A stretch of DNA of 64,000 nt, taken from Dyella solisilvae (GTDB lineage Bacteria; Pseudomonadota; Gammaproteobacteria; Xanthomonadales; Rhodanobacteraceae). Location: assembly GCF_003351225.1 (NCBI RefSeq), contig NZ_QQSY01000005.1, forward strand, positions 124,001-188,000. Reading direction: 5' to 3'. Numbering within the stretch: position 1 is the stretch's first letter; each line of letters starts with the position of its first letter. The notes below the pieces were generated by a model, which saw only the letters and a list, made by a program, of their open reading frames with translations, ran no database searches and had not been told where the DNA came from. Made by a program: the position numbers and the translations under genes. Shown here piece after piece: positions 1 through 9,178 of this stretch.

Positions 1-1
1 G

Positions 2-1342
2 CAGGCGCAGTTCCTGTGGGCGACCTTCCGCGACCTGTTCCACTACACCGCCTATCACCTGGCCGACATCGCCGATACCGCGCGTGACGTCGACTTCGCC
101 ATCCGCTGGGGCTACGGCTGGAAACTCGGTCCGTTCGAGACCTGGCAGGCCGCTGGCTGGCAGCAGGTCGCCGGCTGGATCGCCGAGGACATCGCCGCCG
201 GCAAGGCCATGAGCAAGGCGCCGCTGCCGGCGTGGGTCACCGACGGCCGCAACGGCGTGCACGGTAAGGGCGGCTCGTACTCGGCAAGCGCCAACACCGA
301 CAAGCCGCGTTCGCAGCACCCGGTCTACCAGCGCCAGCTGTTCCCCGATCCGATCCTGGGCGAGAAGTTCGACCAGGGCACGACGGTGTGGGAGAACGAC
401 GGCGTGCGCCTGTGGACGCTGGGCGACGACGGCGTGGGCATCATCTCGTTCAAGACCAAGATGAACACGGTCAACGACGCCGTGCTCGACGGCGTGCAGC
501 AGGCGATCGACGTCGCCGAGCAGCAGCTCAAGGCCGTGGTGATCTGGCAGACCGGCGAGCCGTTCTCGGCCGGCGCGGATCTCAAGGGCGCCCTGGGCCT
601 GCTGCAGGCCGGCAAGTTCGATGACTTCGAGAAGATGGTCGCCAACTTCCAGGCCACCAGTATGCGCATCAAGCACTCGCTGGTGCCGGTGGTGTCGGCG
701 GTGCGTGGCCTCGCCCTGGGTGGCGGCTGCGAATTCCAGATGCACTCGGCCCGCACCGTGGCCGCGCTGGAGAGCTATATCGGCCTGGTCGAGGCTGGCG
801 TCGGCCTGCTGCCGGCCGGTGGCGGCCTGCATGAGCTGGCCGTGCGCGCCGCCAAGGCGAACCCGGAAGATCCGTTCGAATCGCTGAAGAAGGTGTTCGA
901 GACGGTCGCCATGGCCAAGGTCTCCGGCAGCGCGCTGGAAGCCAAGCAGCTGGGCCTGCTGCGCGACAGCGATGTGGTCGTGTTCAACGCCTACGAATTG
1001 CTATACGTCGCCAAGAAGGTCGCGCTGTCGCTGGCCGAAAGCGGCTGGCGTCCGCCGATGATGGGCCGCAACATCCCGGTCGCCGGCGACGTGGGTACCG
1101 CCACGTTCCAGGCTTCGCTCGCCAACCTCGCCGAGGGCTACTTCGCCTCGCCGCATGACGTGGCGATCGCCACGCGCATCGCGGACACGCTGTGCGGCGG
1201 CAAGATCGAGCGCGGTTCGCAGGTTGACGAGGAATGGCTGCTCGCGCTGGAGCGCAAGCACTTCGTGGAGCTGGCCAAGACGGAGAAGACCCAGGCCCGC
1301 ATCGCGCACACCATGACCACGGGTAAGCCGCTGCGTAACTGA
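2..1342 (+). CDS. 3-hydroxyacyl-CoA dehydrogenase / enoyl-CoA hydratase, C-terminal part (5' end outside window)
   Basis: Frame is open from base 2, so the gene starts upstream of the window; 446 C-terminal residues are visible. The first ~75 residues (GPFETWQAAGW) look like the end of a 3-hydroxyacyl-CoA dehydrogenase C-terminal domain. They are followed by an enoyl-CoA hydratase/crotonase fold with the substrate loop AGADLKG and the oxyanion-hole segment LGGGCE. Dehydrogenase before hydratase is the FadN-like order, opposite to classical FadB. It would carry out hydration and NAD-dependent oxidation in fatty-acid beta-oxidation in the cytosol. The thiolase for the last step lies 196 bases downstream on the same strand. 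The internal ATG at 209 is not the real start, because coding continues upstream of it. Confidence 0.9.
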   Translation, partial: QAQFLWATFRDLFHYTAYHLADIADTARDVDFAIRWGYGWKLGPFETWQAAGWQQVAGWIAEDIAAGKAMSKAPLPAWVTDGRNGVHGKGGSYSASANTDKPRSQHPVYQRQLFPDPILGEKFDQGTTVWENDGVRLWTLGDDGVGIISFKTKMNTVNDAVLDGVQQAIDVAEQQLKAVVIWQTGEPFSAGADLKGALGLLQAGKFDDFEKMVANFQATSMRIKHSLVPVVSAVRGLALGGGCEFQMHSARTVAALESYIGLVEAGVGLLPAGGGLHELAVRAAKANPEDPFESLKKVFETVAMAKVSGSALEAKQLGLLRDSDVVVFNAYELLYVAKKVALSLAESGWRPPMMGRNIPVAGDVGTATFQASLANLAEGYFASPHDVAIATRIADTLCGGKIERGSQVDEEWLLALERKHFVELAKTEKTQARIAHTMTTGKPLRN

Positions 1343-1355
1343 CGAGCCCCAGGCT

Positions 1356-1433
1356 CGTCATCCCCGCGAACGCGGGGATCCAGCGACTTAAAGGCTTAAA
1401 AGGCACTGGATTCCAGCCTTCGCTGGAATGACG
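1356..1433. repeat. Pair of inverted REP-like palindromes
   Basis: Two short palindromes in opposite orientation fill the gap between the beta-oxidation genes: 1356-1382 (CGTCATCCCCGCG...CGGGGATCC) and 1404-1433 (CTGGATTCCAGC...GCTGGAATGACG). The same motif family recurs in many gaps of this window. It is non-coding and probably a genome-wide REP family; it could also form a hairpin in the dicistronic transcript. Confidence 0.75.
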
Positions 1434-1538
1434 AGCAAAGGGCAAGAACCGTTATGGCTCGTCACCACGCATTCCGGTGACGATCAAAAACACCAATAGC
1501 GTCGCTGCGAACCACGCGCGACGCCACGGAGCAAAACC

Positions 1539-2747
1539 ATGACCAAGCAAGTGCAAGACGCCTACATCGTCGCCGCCACCCGCACGCCGGTCGGCAAAGC
1601 GCCGCGCGGCGTGTTCCGCAACACCCGTCCGGACGACATGCTCGCCCACGTGATCCGCGCCGTGATGGCGCAGGCTCCGGGCATCGACCCGCATCGCATC
1701 GAGGACGTCATCGTCGGTTGCGCCATGCCGGAAGCCGAGCAAGGCATGAACGTCGCCCGCATCGGCGCGCTGCTCGCCGGCCTGCCGTATACGGTGCCGG
1801 GTGTGACCATCAACCGCTTCTGCTCCTCCGGCGTGCAGGCCATCGCCATGGCCGCCGACCGCATCCAGCTCGGCGTCGCCGACCTCATGATCGCCGCGGG
1901 CACCGAGAGCATGAGCATGGTGCCCATGATGGGCCACAAGATCGCGATGAACCCCGCGATCTTCACCAACAAGGAAGACGTGGCCATCGCCTACGGCATG
2001 GGCATCACCGCCGAGAAGGTGGCCGAGCAGTGGAAGGTCACCCGCGAGCAGCAGGATGCCTTCGCCGTGGAAAGCCATCGCCGCGCGCTGGCCGCCATCG
2101 CCGCCGGCGAGTTCAAGGACGAGATCACCCCGTTCCAGCTCGATGACCACTACCCCGACCTCGCCACGCGCGGCATCAAGACCGACAGCCGCGTGATCGA
2201 CACCGACGAAGGTCCGCGCGCCGGCACCACGCTGGATGTGCTCGGCAAGCTGCGCACGGTGTTCCGCAACGACAAGTTCGGCGGCTCGGTGACGGCCGGC
2301 AACTCCTCGCAGATGTCCGACGGTGCCGGCGCGCTGCTGCTGGCCAGCGAGAAGGCGATCAAGGAGTTCAACCTCACCCCGATCGGTCGCTTCGTCGGCT
2401 ACTCGGTGGCGGGCGTGAAGCCGGAAGTGATGGGCATCGGCCCGAAGGAAGCGATTCCGAAGGCGCTCAAGCAGGTGGGCCTGACCAAGGACCAGTTGGA
2501 CTGGATCGAGCTCAACGAAGCCTTCGCCGCGCAGGCCCTGGCGGTGATCGGCGACCTCGGCCTCGACCCCGCCAAGGTAAACCCGCTGGGCGGCGCCATC
2601 GCCCTGGGCCACCCGCTGGGCGCCACCGGCGCCATCCGCGCCGCCACCCTGCTGCACGGCATGCGTCGCCGCAAGCAGAAGTACGGCATGGTGACCATGT
2701 GCATCGGCACCGGCATGGGCGCTGCGGGCGTGTTCGAAGCGCTCTGA
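1539..2747 (+). CDS. fadA: Acetyl-CoA C-acyltransferase (thiolase)
   Basis: A 402-residue thiolase of normal length that cleaves 3-ketoacyl-CoA with CoA in the last step of beta-oxidation. The nucleophilic cysteine is C95 in NRFCSSGVQA. The C-terminal signatures GGAIALGHPLGATGA and CIGTGMG provide the catalytic His and second Cys. The ATG start at 1539 follows a weak purine stretch (CGGAGC). It lies downstream of the hydroxyacyl-CoA dehydrogenase/hydratase on the same strand, so the two probably form the two subunits of a trifunctional-type complex. A strong hairpin follows the stop. Assignment as FadA-type rather than acetoacetyl-CoA thiolase rests on this neighbourhood. Confidence 0.9.
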   Translation: MTKQVQDAYIVAATRTPVGKAPRGVFRNTRPDDMLAHVIRAVMAQAPGIDPHRIEDVIVGCAMPEAEQGMNVARIGALLAGLPYTVPGVTINRFCSSGVQAIAMAADRIQLGVADLMIAAGTESMSMVPMMGHKIAMNPAIFTNKEDVAIAYGMGITAEKVAEQWKVTREQQDAFAVESHRRALAAIAAGEFKDEITPFQLDDHYPDLATRGIKTDSRVIDTDEGPRAGTTLDVLGKLRTVFRNDKFGGSVTAGNSSQMSDGAGALLLASEKAIKEFNLTPIGRFVGYSVAGVKPEVMGIGPKEAIPKALKQVGLTKDQLDWIELNEAFAAQALAVIGDLGLDPAKVNPLGGAIALGHPLGATGAIRAATLLHGMRRRKQKYGMVTMCIGTGMGAAGVFEAL

Positions 2748-2769
2748 TCCACCCTGTTTCACCATGACG

Positions 2770-2803
2770 AACGGCGCCGTAGTGATACGGCGCCGTTTTT
2801 GTT
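2770..2803 (+). terminator. Intrinsic terminator after thiolase gene
   Basis: Perfect stem ACGGCGCCGT / ACGGCGCCGT with a short loop, followed by a T-run (TTTTTGTTT), 25 bases after the thiolase stop. Confidence 0.85.
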
Positions 2804-2876
2804 TGGCCGCGAGTCTCACGCGGCCTTCTTTCAGGTGAGGGGGAGAAATCCAGCGCCTCGCTCAATACGGGGTAAA

Positions 2877-3057
2877 GGCGCTGGATCCCGGCCTTCGCCG
2901 GGATGACGGTCGTGAGTGGCCGAGCACTGCCACTCATCTCGACGCGACCTTCCGATCTCGTCATTCCTGCGAAAGCAGGACGGAGCGCGAAGCGAGGAGA
3001 ACGCCCCCTTGGGCGGCCCCGAAGGGGCGAGCGTAGCGAGTCATCCAGCGCCTTTCG
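2877..3057. repeat. REP palindromes plus an 83-bp dispersed repeat
   Basis: The gap 2804-3147 holds no gene. It contains a REP-like palindrome at 2877-2907, a half-site at 2959-2981, and an 83-base stretch at 2975-3057. That stretch recurs in inverted orientation at 61033-61115 with about ten mismatches by eye. The shared piece includes the segments GCAGGACGGAG and GGGGCGAGCGTAGCGAG. It is unlikely to be coding. Confidence 0.7.
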
Positions 3058-3147
3058 TGCCGTGCTTGGCGAAACGTATCGAAGCTCCCTGCATGCGCAC
3101 CGTTTTCGAGGAAGTCCCAGTACGGCGAGCAACAGTGTCCGCGCCTC

Positions 3148-3546
3148 CTAGCTCAGCGCCGCAATCTGCCTCGCCACATACATGGTCAGAAAGATCGCCA
3201 TCAGCACCAGCAACAGGGCCATGCCGCGCGCGGCCCAGCTGTCGCCATACATCGAAGACCCCTCAGCCTCAATCGCGCGCCGGTTCCGGTAAAACCGCCC
3301 TGTGGCGCCGACAATCATCAGGGCGCCAACCAGCAACAACGACAGGCCTAGCCACTGCGAGGCTTTGGTGTGCAGGCCCGCAGGAACCTGGGTGGTCGCC
3401 TTGGCCGCATAGAGCAGGAAGATGTCGAAGCGCTCCAGCAGGAAGCCAAAAGCCATCACGGAAATGGCGGTGCGCACCCAGGCCAGGTAGGTACGTTCAT
3501 TGGCCGCATGGTCGGTGAAATGAGGTATCACGGCAGCCCCTTTCAT
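3148..3546 (-). CDS. DUF202 (YidH-like) membrane protein
   Basis: A 132-residue protein with three predicted membrane segments (about residues 30-45, 62-82 and 107-125). It opens with the family signature FTDHAANERTYLAWVRT. DUF202/YidH proteins are small inner-membrane proteins of unknown function. The ATG at 3546 was chosen because the conserved NERTYLAWVRT block begins about 15 residues later; an upstream extension to 3675 is low-complexity and unlike the family. It stands alone between convergent and divergent neighbours. Confidence 0.8.
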   Translation of the reverse strand: MKGAAVIPHFTDHAANERTYLAWVRTAISVMAFGFLLERFDIFLLYAAKATTQVPAGLHTKASQWLGLSLLLVGALMIVGATGRFYRNRRAIEAEGSSMYGDSWAARGMALLLVLMAIFLTMYVARQIAALS

Positions 3547-3698
3547 GCGGGCATCAATGGTCCCGCGCGGCGTGCATCTTGCTCCCAAGCCTTGTCGCCT
3601 CGCCGTGTAGCCTGCGGCGGCCACCGGTTTCCGTGGGGCGGCGGCGCCCCAGGGCGCGTTAGAATGTCCAGTCACGCCCGTCCAGATGCCGCTTCCAC

Positions 3699-4238
3699 AT
3701 GCGCAATCCCCTGCAGGAACAACTACTCAAGGCCGGCCTCGCCAAGAAGGGCAAGGTCGACCAGATCGCCCGCGAGCAGGCCAAGCAGCGCCAGGGCAAG
3801 GCCCCTGCCTCCGCTCCCGCCGAGAAGGTCGACACCCAGCGCCTGCAGGCCGAGCGGGCTGAACGCGATCGCGCCCTGGCCGCCGAGCGCAACGCCCAGG
3901 CGCAGGCGCGCGAGCTGGCAGCACAGATCCGTCAGATCGTCGAGGCGAACAAGGTCAAGCGCGAAGGCGAGATCAGCTACCGCTTCACCGACGGCGACAA
4001 GATCCACAGCGTGCTGGTCAACGAGGCGCTGAAGGCGCAGCTCGCCAAGGGTTCGCTGGTGGTGGTGCGCAGCGGCGACGGCTACGAGTTGCTGCCGCGC
4101 GCCGCCGCCGAAAAGGTGCGTGAGCGCGATGCCTCGGCGATCGTGCTTGACCACGGCCAGCCCGGCGAGCACCAGCTGCAGAGCGAAGACGACGAGTTCT
4201 ACGCCCAGTTCAAGGTGCCCGACGACCTCATCTGGTAA
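3699..4238 (+). CDS. DUF2058 family protein (YaiL-like)
   Basis: A 179-residue protein beginning MRNPLQEQLLKAGL, the usual opening of the DUF2058/YaiL family. Residues 1-95 are rich in A, Q, R, K and E and probably form a long helix or coiled coil. The C-terminal half (from EISYRFTDGDKI) is the conserved globular part. Family members have been described as nucleoid- or polysome-associated, but the molecular role is not established. The gene is monocistronic, diverging from the DUF202 gene. Confidence 0.85.
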   Translation: MRNPLQEQLLKAGLAKKGKVDQIAREQAKQRQGKAPASAPAEKVDTQRLQAERAERDRALAAERNAQAQARELAAQIRQIVEANKVKREGEISYRFTDGDKIHSVLVNEALKAQLAKGSLVVVRSGDGYELLPRAAAEKVRERDASAIVLDHGQPGEHQLQSEDDEFYAQFKVPDDLIW

Positions 4239-4333
4239 AGCCAAGCCGCGCCGGCTTTTGGCGCGATCGGATTACCGGGCGCCGCCGCTCGCCTCCTAAG
4301 GTCTGCCTACCCACACGACCTAGGAGGTTCCCC

Positions 4334-5218
4334 ATGTCCCAAGTCTGGCTTATCACCGGCAGTTCCCGCGGTTTCGGCAAGGCGCTGGCTGAAGCCGTTC
4401 TCGAGGCTGGCCACCGGCTGGTCGCCACTGCGCGCCAGCCTGCCCAGCTTGCTTCGCTCGCCAATCGCTACGGCGACCGCGTCAAGACCGTGGCCCTCGA
4501 CGTCACTGACGCCGCCGCCGCCCAGGCGGCCGTCCAATCCGCCATCGACGCCTTCGGGCGCCTGGACGTGGTGGTCAACAACGCCGGCTACGGCAACCTG
4601 GCCACCATCGAGGAAGGCAGTGACGCCGATTTTCGCGCCCAGATGGAAACCAACTTCTTCGGCACCGTGAATGTCACCCGCGCCGCCCTGCCCGTGCTGC
4701 GCCGCCAGCGCAGCGGCCACATCATCCAGTTCTCCTCTATCGGCGGTCGCATCGGCGTACCCGGACTCGCCTCCTATCAGTCGGCCAAGTGGGCGGTGGA
4801 AGGCTTCTCTGAAGTGCTCGCCAAGGAAGTCGGGGCGTTCGGCATTCGCGTGACGTTGGTCGAGCCGGGCGGCTTCCGCACAGATTGGGGCGGCCCGTCC
4901 ATGATGGTGCATGAGCCGGACGCGAATTCCGAATACGGCGCCGTGCTCGCCCCCATGCTTAATGCGCGCAAAAGCTATGTCGGCAACGAGACGGGTGACC
5001 CGGCCAAGGCGGCGCAGGCGATCCTGGCCATCGCTCGCGCGCCGCAGCCGCCACTGCGTCTGCTGCTGGGCTCGGATGCGGTTTATCTGGCCGAGCAGCA
5101 GGCGGCGAAAATGGCCGAGGAGGATGCGAAGTGGCGTACGCTCAGCCTTTCGACCGACTTCGACCTCTCGCCGCAAGCCGCCGAAGACCGCGAGCGAATG
5201 GTGCGTTCGGTCCTTTGA
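4334..5218 (+). CDS. Short-chain dehydrogenase/reductase
   Basis: A classical SDR of 294 residues with a Rossmann fold. The cofactor motif TGSSRGFG is at residues 8-15, NNAGYG at 82-87, and the catalytic set is Ser135, Tyr148 and Lys152 (YQSAK). It catalyses NAD(P)(H)-dependent oxidation or reduction of an unknown substrate. The start follows AGGAGG at about 4322-4327, an excellent ribosome site. An AraC-type regulator begins 20 bases after its stop on the same strand, so the two are probably co-transcribed and the regulator may control this enzyme. Confidence 0.85.
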   Translation: MSQVWLITGSSRGFGKALAEAVLEAGHRLVATARQPAQLASLANRYGDRVKTVALDVTDAAAAQAAVQSAIDAFGRLDVVVNNAGYGNLATIEEGSDADFRAQMETNFFGTVNVTRAALPVLRRQRSGHIIQFSSIGGRIGVPGLASYQSAKWAVEGFSEVLAKEVGAFGIRVTLVEPGGFRTDWGGPSMMVHEPDANSEYGAVLAPMLNARKSYVGNETGDPAKAAQAILAIARAPQPPLRLLLGSDAVYLAEQQAAKMAEEDAKWRTLSLSTDFDLSPQAAEDRERMVRSVL

Positions 5219-5237
5219 GTGCCGAGGTGACGCGACG

Positions 5238-6236
5238 ATGAGAGCCGATCAGATCCCGCTCAGCCGTGGCGCCTTCGCGCGCATGGCGGCGGTCGGCCTC
5301 GATGTGCCCGCCGTGCTGGCGCAGGCGGGCCTGTCGCTGGAGTTGATGTCGGCTGCGCGACCGGTGGTAACCACGGCGCAGTTCTTCGGGTTCTGGCACG
5401 CGGTCGAGGCCATCGGCCAGGACCCCTCGCTTGGCCTGAGGCTGGGCGACGGCACGCGCACCGAGGTCTACGACATGGTGACCGCGGCAGCCCTGCACGC
5501 TGGCAACCTCGGCGAAGCCCTCGACAAGCTGGCCCGCTACAAGCGCCTCACCTGCCCCGAGGACGTAGTGGTGGAGCTGAACCGCGATGAGGCGGCGGTG
5601 TCGATGCGCTGGATGCTCGCCGAAGGACACACGCCACGCCTGCTGGTGGACGCCATGTTCGCCTCCAATTTCGCGCTGGCCGAACGCGGTACGGGGCGCC
5701 ACCTGCATCTGCGTCGGCTCGAGTTGACCCGACGCCCGGCCGAAGGCGCGCTTCTCGCAGCGCACTTCCGCTGCGAGCTGCGCTTCAACGCGCCGCAGGA
5801 CCGCATCATCTACCAGCGCTCGGACCTGGAGCTGCCCTTCGTCACCCGCGACGACAGCCACCTCACCCGGGTGCTGCCGCTGCTCGAGGACTCGTTGCGC
5901 GAACAGAGCGCCGCTACGCCGCTGCGCGACAAGGTATGGAACGTGCTGGCGCGCGGCATGCGCGGCGGTCACTTACGCATGGCGCAGGTAGCCGATGCGC
6001 TCTACCTGAGTCCCCGCACACTGCAGCGTCGACTTGGCGAGGCCGGCACCAGCTACCAGCAGGTGCTCGACCAGGTGCGCCATCATCTGGCGAGGCGTCT
6101 GCTCGACGCCACCGATCTTGACGTGGGTGAGATCGCCTTCCTGCTCGGCTTCGAGGAACTCAATTCGTTCCACCGCGCCTTCCGCCAATGGGAAGGCGCC
6201 ACGCCGGCCCGTTGGCGGCAGGTCGCGGCGAGCTGA
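5238..6236 (+). CDS. AraC family transcriptional regulator
   Basis: A 332-residue protein. About residues 15-200 match the arabinose-binding-like sensor domain found in OruR/ArgR-type AraC proteins. The C-terminal ~100 residues contain the double helix-turn-helix, with LYLSPRTLQRRLGEAGTSY as the first recognition region and EIAFLLGFEELNSFHRAFRQW as the second. It probably senses a small molecule and regulates the adjacent SDR gene. The ATG at 5238 lies just downstream of that gene. Ligand unknown. Confidence 0.85.
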   Translation: MRADQIPLSRGAFARMAAVGLDVPAVLAQAGLSLELMSAARPVVTTAQFFGFWHAVEAIGQDPSLGLRLGDGTRTEVYDMVTAAALHAGNLGEALDKLARYKRLTCPEDVVVELNRDEAAVSMRWMLAEGHTPRLLVDAMFASNFALAERGTGRHLHLRRLELTRRPAEGALLAAHFRCELRFNAPQDRIIYQRSDLELPFVTRDDSHLTRVLPLLEDSLREQSAATPLRDKVWNVLARGMRGGHLRMAQVADALYLSPRTLQRRLGEAGTSYQQVLDQVRHHLARRLLDATDLDVGEIAFLLGFEELNSFHRAFRQWEGATPARWRQVAAS

Positions 6237-6332
6237 AGAACACCCAACGTCTCACCTTCCCGCGCAAGAAACGGAGTGCCCTCGTCCTGCTTGCCCGTAA
6301 GCTGGCAAGCGTTACAAAGCCGGGTGAATGCC

Positions 6333-7058
6333 ATGTTGGCCGAGAAAATGTCCTTGCTTGAGACGCGACTGCGACAGATCGATTGGGACGACATGGCGGC
6401 GCAACTGGCCGCCGGCGGCGCCGCCATGCTGCCGGCCTTGCTCGGCGCCGACGCTTGCAGCGGCCTCGCCTCGCTGTACCCACGGGACGAAGCTTTCCGC
6501 AGCCGCGTGGTGATGGCGCGCCACGGTTTTGGCAGCGGCGAGTACAAGTACTTCGCCTATCCCTTGCCCGAGCTGGTCGGGCGCCTGCGGTCGCGCCTGT
6601 ACCCAGGTCTGGCGTCCATCGCCAATGCCTGGCAGGCGCAGCTTGGCATCGACGCCCGTTTTCCCGCGACCCTGGACGACTTCCTTGCGCGCTGCCATGC
6701 CGCCGGGCAGCTTCGCCCGACGCCTTTGCTGTTGCGCTACGGACCGGGCGACTACAACTGCCTGCACCAGGATCTCTACGGCGAGCACGTCTTTCCGCTG
6801 CAGGTGGCCGTCCTGCTGTCTGAGCCAGGACGCGATTTCAGCGGCGGAGAATTCGTGCTGACGGAGCAGCGGCCGCGCATGCAGTCGCGCGTGGAGGTGG
6901 CGCCGCTGCGCCAGGGCGACGCCGTGGTCTTCGCCGTGAACCAGCGTCCGGTGCAGGGCGCACGGGGCAGCTACCGGGTCACCATGCGCCACGGCGTGAG
7001 TCGGGTGCGCGAGGGTCAACGCCACACGCTGGGCATCATTTTCCACGACGCGCAGTGA
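6333..7058 (+). CDS. 2OG-Fe(II) dioxygenase family protein
   Basis: A 241-residue protein with the facial triad of a 2-oxoglutarate/Fe(II) oxygenase: His145 and Asp147 (HQD), His220 (MRHGVS), and Arg230 as the likely 2-oxoglutarate-binding residue. The segment FSGGEFVLTEQ after the first motif resembles prolyl-4-hydroxylase-like members. It should hydroxylate a protein or small substrate, identity unknown. The ATG at 6333 has GGGTG upstream; the ATG at 6348 is an alternative. Confidence 0.75.
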   Translation: MLAEKMSLLETRLRQIDWDDMAAQLAAGGAAMLPALLGADACSGLASLYPRDEAFRSRVVMARHGFGSGEYKYFAYPLPELVGRLRSRLYPGLASIANAWQAQLGIDARFPATLDDFLARCHAAGQLRPTPLLLRYGPGDYNCLHQDLYGEHVFPLQVAVLLSEPGRDFSGGEFVLTEQRPRMQSRVEVAPLRQGDAVVFAVNQRPVQGARGSYRVTMRHGVSRVREGQRHTLGIIFHDAQ

Positions 7059-7139
7059 GTTGCCCGGGCCGGCATCTTCGAGGGCGAATCCTATAGGATG
7101 GCTGCTTTCGCCCCTGCCGCCGAAAGGACCGTGCCGCCG

Positions 7140-8552
7140 ATGAAGAACCGCGAAACACCCCTCGGGCCCGCCGCGCCGGATCACCACCTGCAGCGCAGTC
7201 TGCGCAATCGCCACCTGCAGCTGATCGCCATCGGCGGCGCCATCGGCACCGGCCTGTTCATGGGTTCGGGCAAGACCATCAGCCTGGCCGGTCCCTCGGT
7301 GATCTTCGCCTACGCGATCATCGGCAGCGTGTTGTTCTTCATGATGCGGGCGATGGGCGAGCTGCTGCTCTCCAACCTGAACTACAAATCGTTCGTCGAC
7401 TTCAACTACGACCTGCTGGGCCCCTGCGCCGGCTTCTTCACCGGCTGGACCTACTGGTTCTGCTGGGTGATTACCGGCATCGCCGACGTGGTGGCCATCA
7501 CCGGCTACATCAAATTCTGGGCGCCCGGCGTGCCGCTGTGGCTGCCCGGAACGCTGTGCATCTCGCTGTTGCTGGGCCTGAACCTGCTCACCGTGAAGCT
7601 GTTCGGCGAACTGGAGTTCTGGTTCGCGCTGGTGAAGATCGTGGCCATCGTGTCGCTGATCGCCATCGGCGCCGTGCTCATCGGCATCGGCTTCACCTCG
7701 CCTTCCGGCGCGCGGGCCGCAGTATCCAACCTGTGGACGCACGGCGGCTGGTTCCCGCATGGAGGCGCCGGTTTCCTGGCCGCATTCCAGATCGCGGTGT
7801 TCGCCTTCGTCGGCATTGAGTTGGTGGGCACGGCCTCCGCCGAGGCGCAGGATCCGCTGCGGACGCTGCCCAAGGCGATCAACTCCATCCCGATCCGCGT
7901 GATCGTGTTCTACATCCTGGCCCTGCTGGTGATCATGACGGTCACACCGTGGGACCAGGTCGCGCCCGATCGCAGCCCGTTCGTCAACCTGTTCATGCTG
8001 ATCGGCATTCCGATCGCAGCGAGCCTGATCAACTTCGTGGTGCTGACCTCGGCCACGTCATCGGCCAACAGCGGCATCTACTCCACCGGGCGCATGCTGT
8101 TCGGCCTGTCCGCCGGCAAGCTGGGACCTCGTCCGTTCGCCAAGCTCAGCAACAACAATGTGCCGGCCAACGGCCTGGCGTATTCCTGCATCTTGCTCTT
8201 CATCGGCGTGCTCCTGCTCTACCAGGAAGGCGACATCATGAAGGCATTCACGATCGTCACCACGATCTCCAGCATCTGCTTCATCTTCGTGTGGTCGCTC
8301 ATCCTGATTGCCTACATGCGCTACCGGAAACTGCACCCGGAGCGGCACGCCGCTTCCATCTTCAAGATGCCGGGCGGCGTGGCGATGTGCTGGCTGGTGC
8401 TGGCCTTCTTCGCCTTCGTGCTGTGGGTGTTCGCGCAGAAGCAGGACACGCTGGCCGGCCTGGTCTACACGCCGCTGTGGTTCCTGGCGCTGGCGGTCTG
8501 CTACCCGTTCTATCGCAAGCAGGCGATCGAGCATCGGAAGGAAACCCATTAA
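7140..8552 (+). CDS. cycA: Amino acid permease (CycA-like D-Ser/D-Ala/Gly transporter)
   Basis: A 470-residue, twelve-helix permease of the amino acid/polyamine/organocation superfamily (AAT group). The N-terminal stretch RNRHLQLIAIGGAIGTGLFM is the typical first substrate-binding helix. The closest family I recognise is CycA, the proton symporter for D-serine, D-alanine and glycine, based on YKSFVDFNYDLLGP and WFCWVITGIADV. The ATG at 7140 has GAAAGGA about 12 bases upstream and fits CycA length. Substrate remains inferred. The gene is monocistronic and convergent with the sigma-factor operon. Confidence 0.8.
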   Translation: MKNRETPLGPAAPDHHLQRSLRNRHLQLIAIGGAIGTGLFMGSGKTISLAGPSVIFAYAIIGSVLFFMMRAMGELLLSNLNYKSFVDFNYDLLGPCAGFFTGWTYWFCWVITGIADVVAITGYIKFWAPGVPLWLPGTLCISLLLGLNLLTVKLFGELEFWFALVKIVAIVSLIAIGAVLIGIGFTSPSGARAAVSNLWTHGGWFPHGGAGFLAAFQIAVFAFVGIELVGTASAEAQDPLRTLPKAINSIPIRVIVFYILALLVIMTVTPWDQVAPDRSPFVNLFMLIGIPIAASLINFVVLTSATSSANSGIYSTGRMLFGLSAGKLGPRPFAKLSNNNVPANGLAYSCILLFIGVLLLYQEGDIMKAFTIVTTISSICFIFVWSLILIAYMRYRKLHPERHAASIFKMPGGVAMCWLVLAFFAFVLWVFAQKQDTLAGLVYTPLWFLALAVCYPFYRKQAIEHRKETH

Positions 8553-8575
8553 GTGCAGTACAACCGGCGCATCGA

Positions 8576-9178
8576 TCAGATTCGATGCGCCGGAGCATCC
8601 TCGGACAGGCCCATCGCGCCCACGCTCTCGATGCGCTTGCGCTGTCGCCGGATGTACCACGCACATAGCGCGACCGTAGCCAGGATCAGCGGGCCATTGA
8701 CGGCGACCTGAAGCGTCAGCATCAGCCTCAGCCTGTGGTCGGCCTGCCAGCGCGAAGGTTCGAGCTCAGGTGCGCTGATCAGCAACGTGAATACCGTCCA
8801 CGCCAGTGTGCTCCAGAGATTGATTCGCGCCAGGCGGATGCCTGCCTTCGCGCGCACGATCGTCAGCTGCTGCAAGCTGCGCACGTCTTGGCCTGAAGCC
8901 CGCCAGGTACCCCTGCGCACGTGCAGGTACAAAATCTGCAGCAGGATCACCAGCAGCAGCGATGCCCCGCTCCAGAGTTGCCAGCGACCGGATGTTGTCA
9001 TCATGCGCCACAGGCAACTCCCAAAGGCCACCAGCGACATGGCGATTTCCAGCGCCACGAAGACGCGCATGCGCCAGCGCTTGCGCGCAGCGTCCCGGCG
9101 CAAACGCGCCACGTCGATAGCTGGCTGGTCGCGCCAGAGCGCTCCCCACTGAGACCAGTCATTACCCTGTGCCGTCAT
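8576..9178 (-). CDS. Membrane protein downstream of ECF sigma factor, likely anti-sigma
   Basis: A 200-residue protein with a polar N-terminal ~35 residues (WSQWGALWRDQPAIDVARLRRDAARKRWRM) and four predicted membrane helices, two in the middle and two near the C-terminus. Its start overlaps the sigma-factor stop by 4 bases, so translation is coupled. Position and topology suggest it holds the sigma factor at the membrane as an anti-sigma. I see no classical zinc-binding anti-sigma motif (HxxxCxxC), so this is inferred from context. Confidence 0.65.
   Translation of the reverse strand: MTAQGNDWSQWGALWRDQPAIDVARLRRDAARKRWRMRVFVALEIAMSLVAFGSCLWRMMTTSGRWQLWSGASLLLVILLQILYLHVRRGTWRASGQDVRSLQQLTIVRAKAGIRLARINLWSTLAWTVFTLLISAPELEPSRWQADHRLRLMLTLQVAVNGPLILATVALCAWYIRRQRKRIESVGAMGLSEDAPAHRI

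Noticed and set aside
1452-2819. A 455-codon open frame opposite the thiolase gene
   Set aside because: Gly/His/Ala-rich antisense noise; the plus-strand thiolase is unambiguous.
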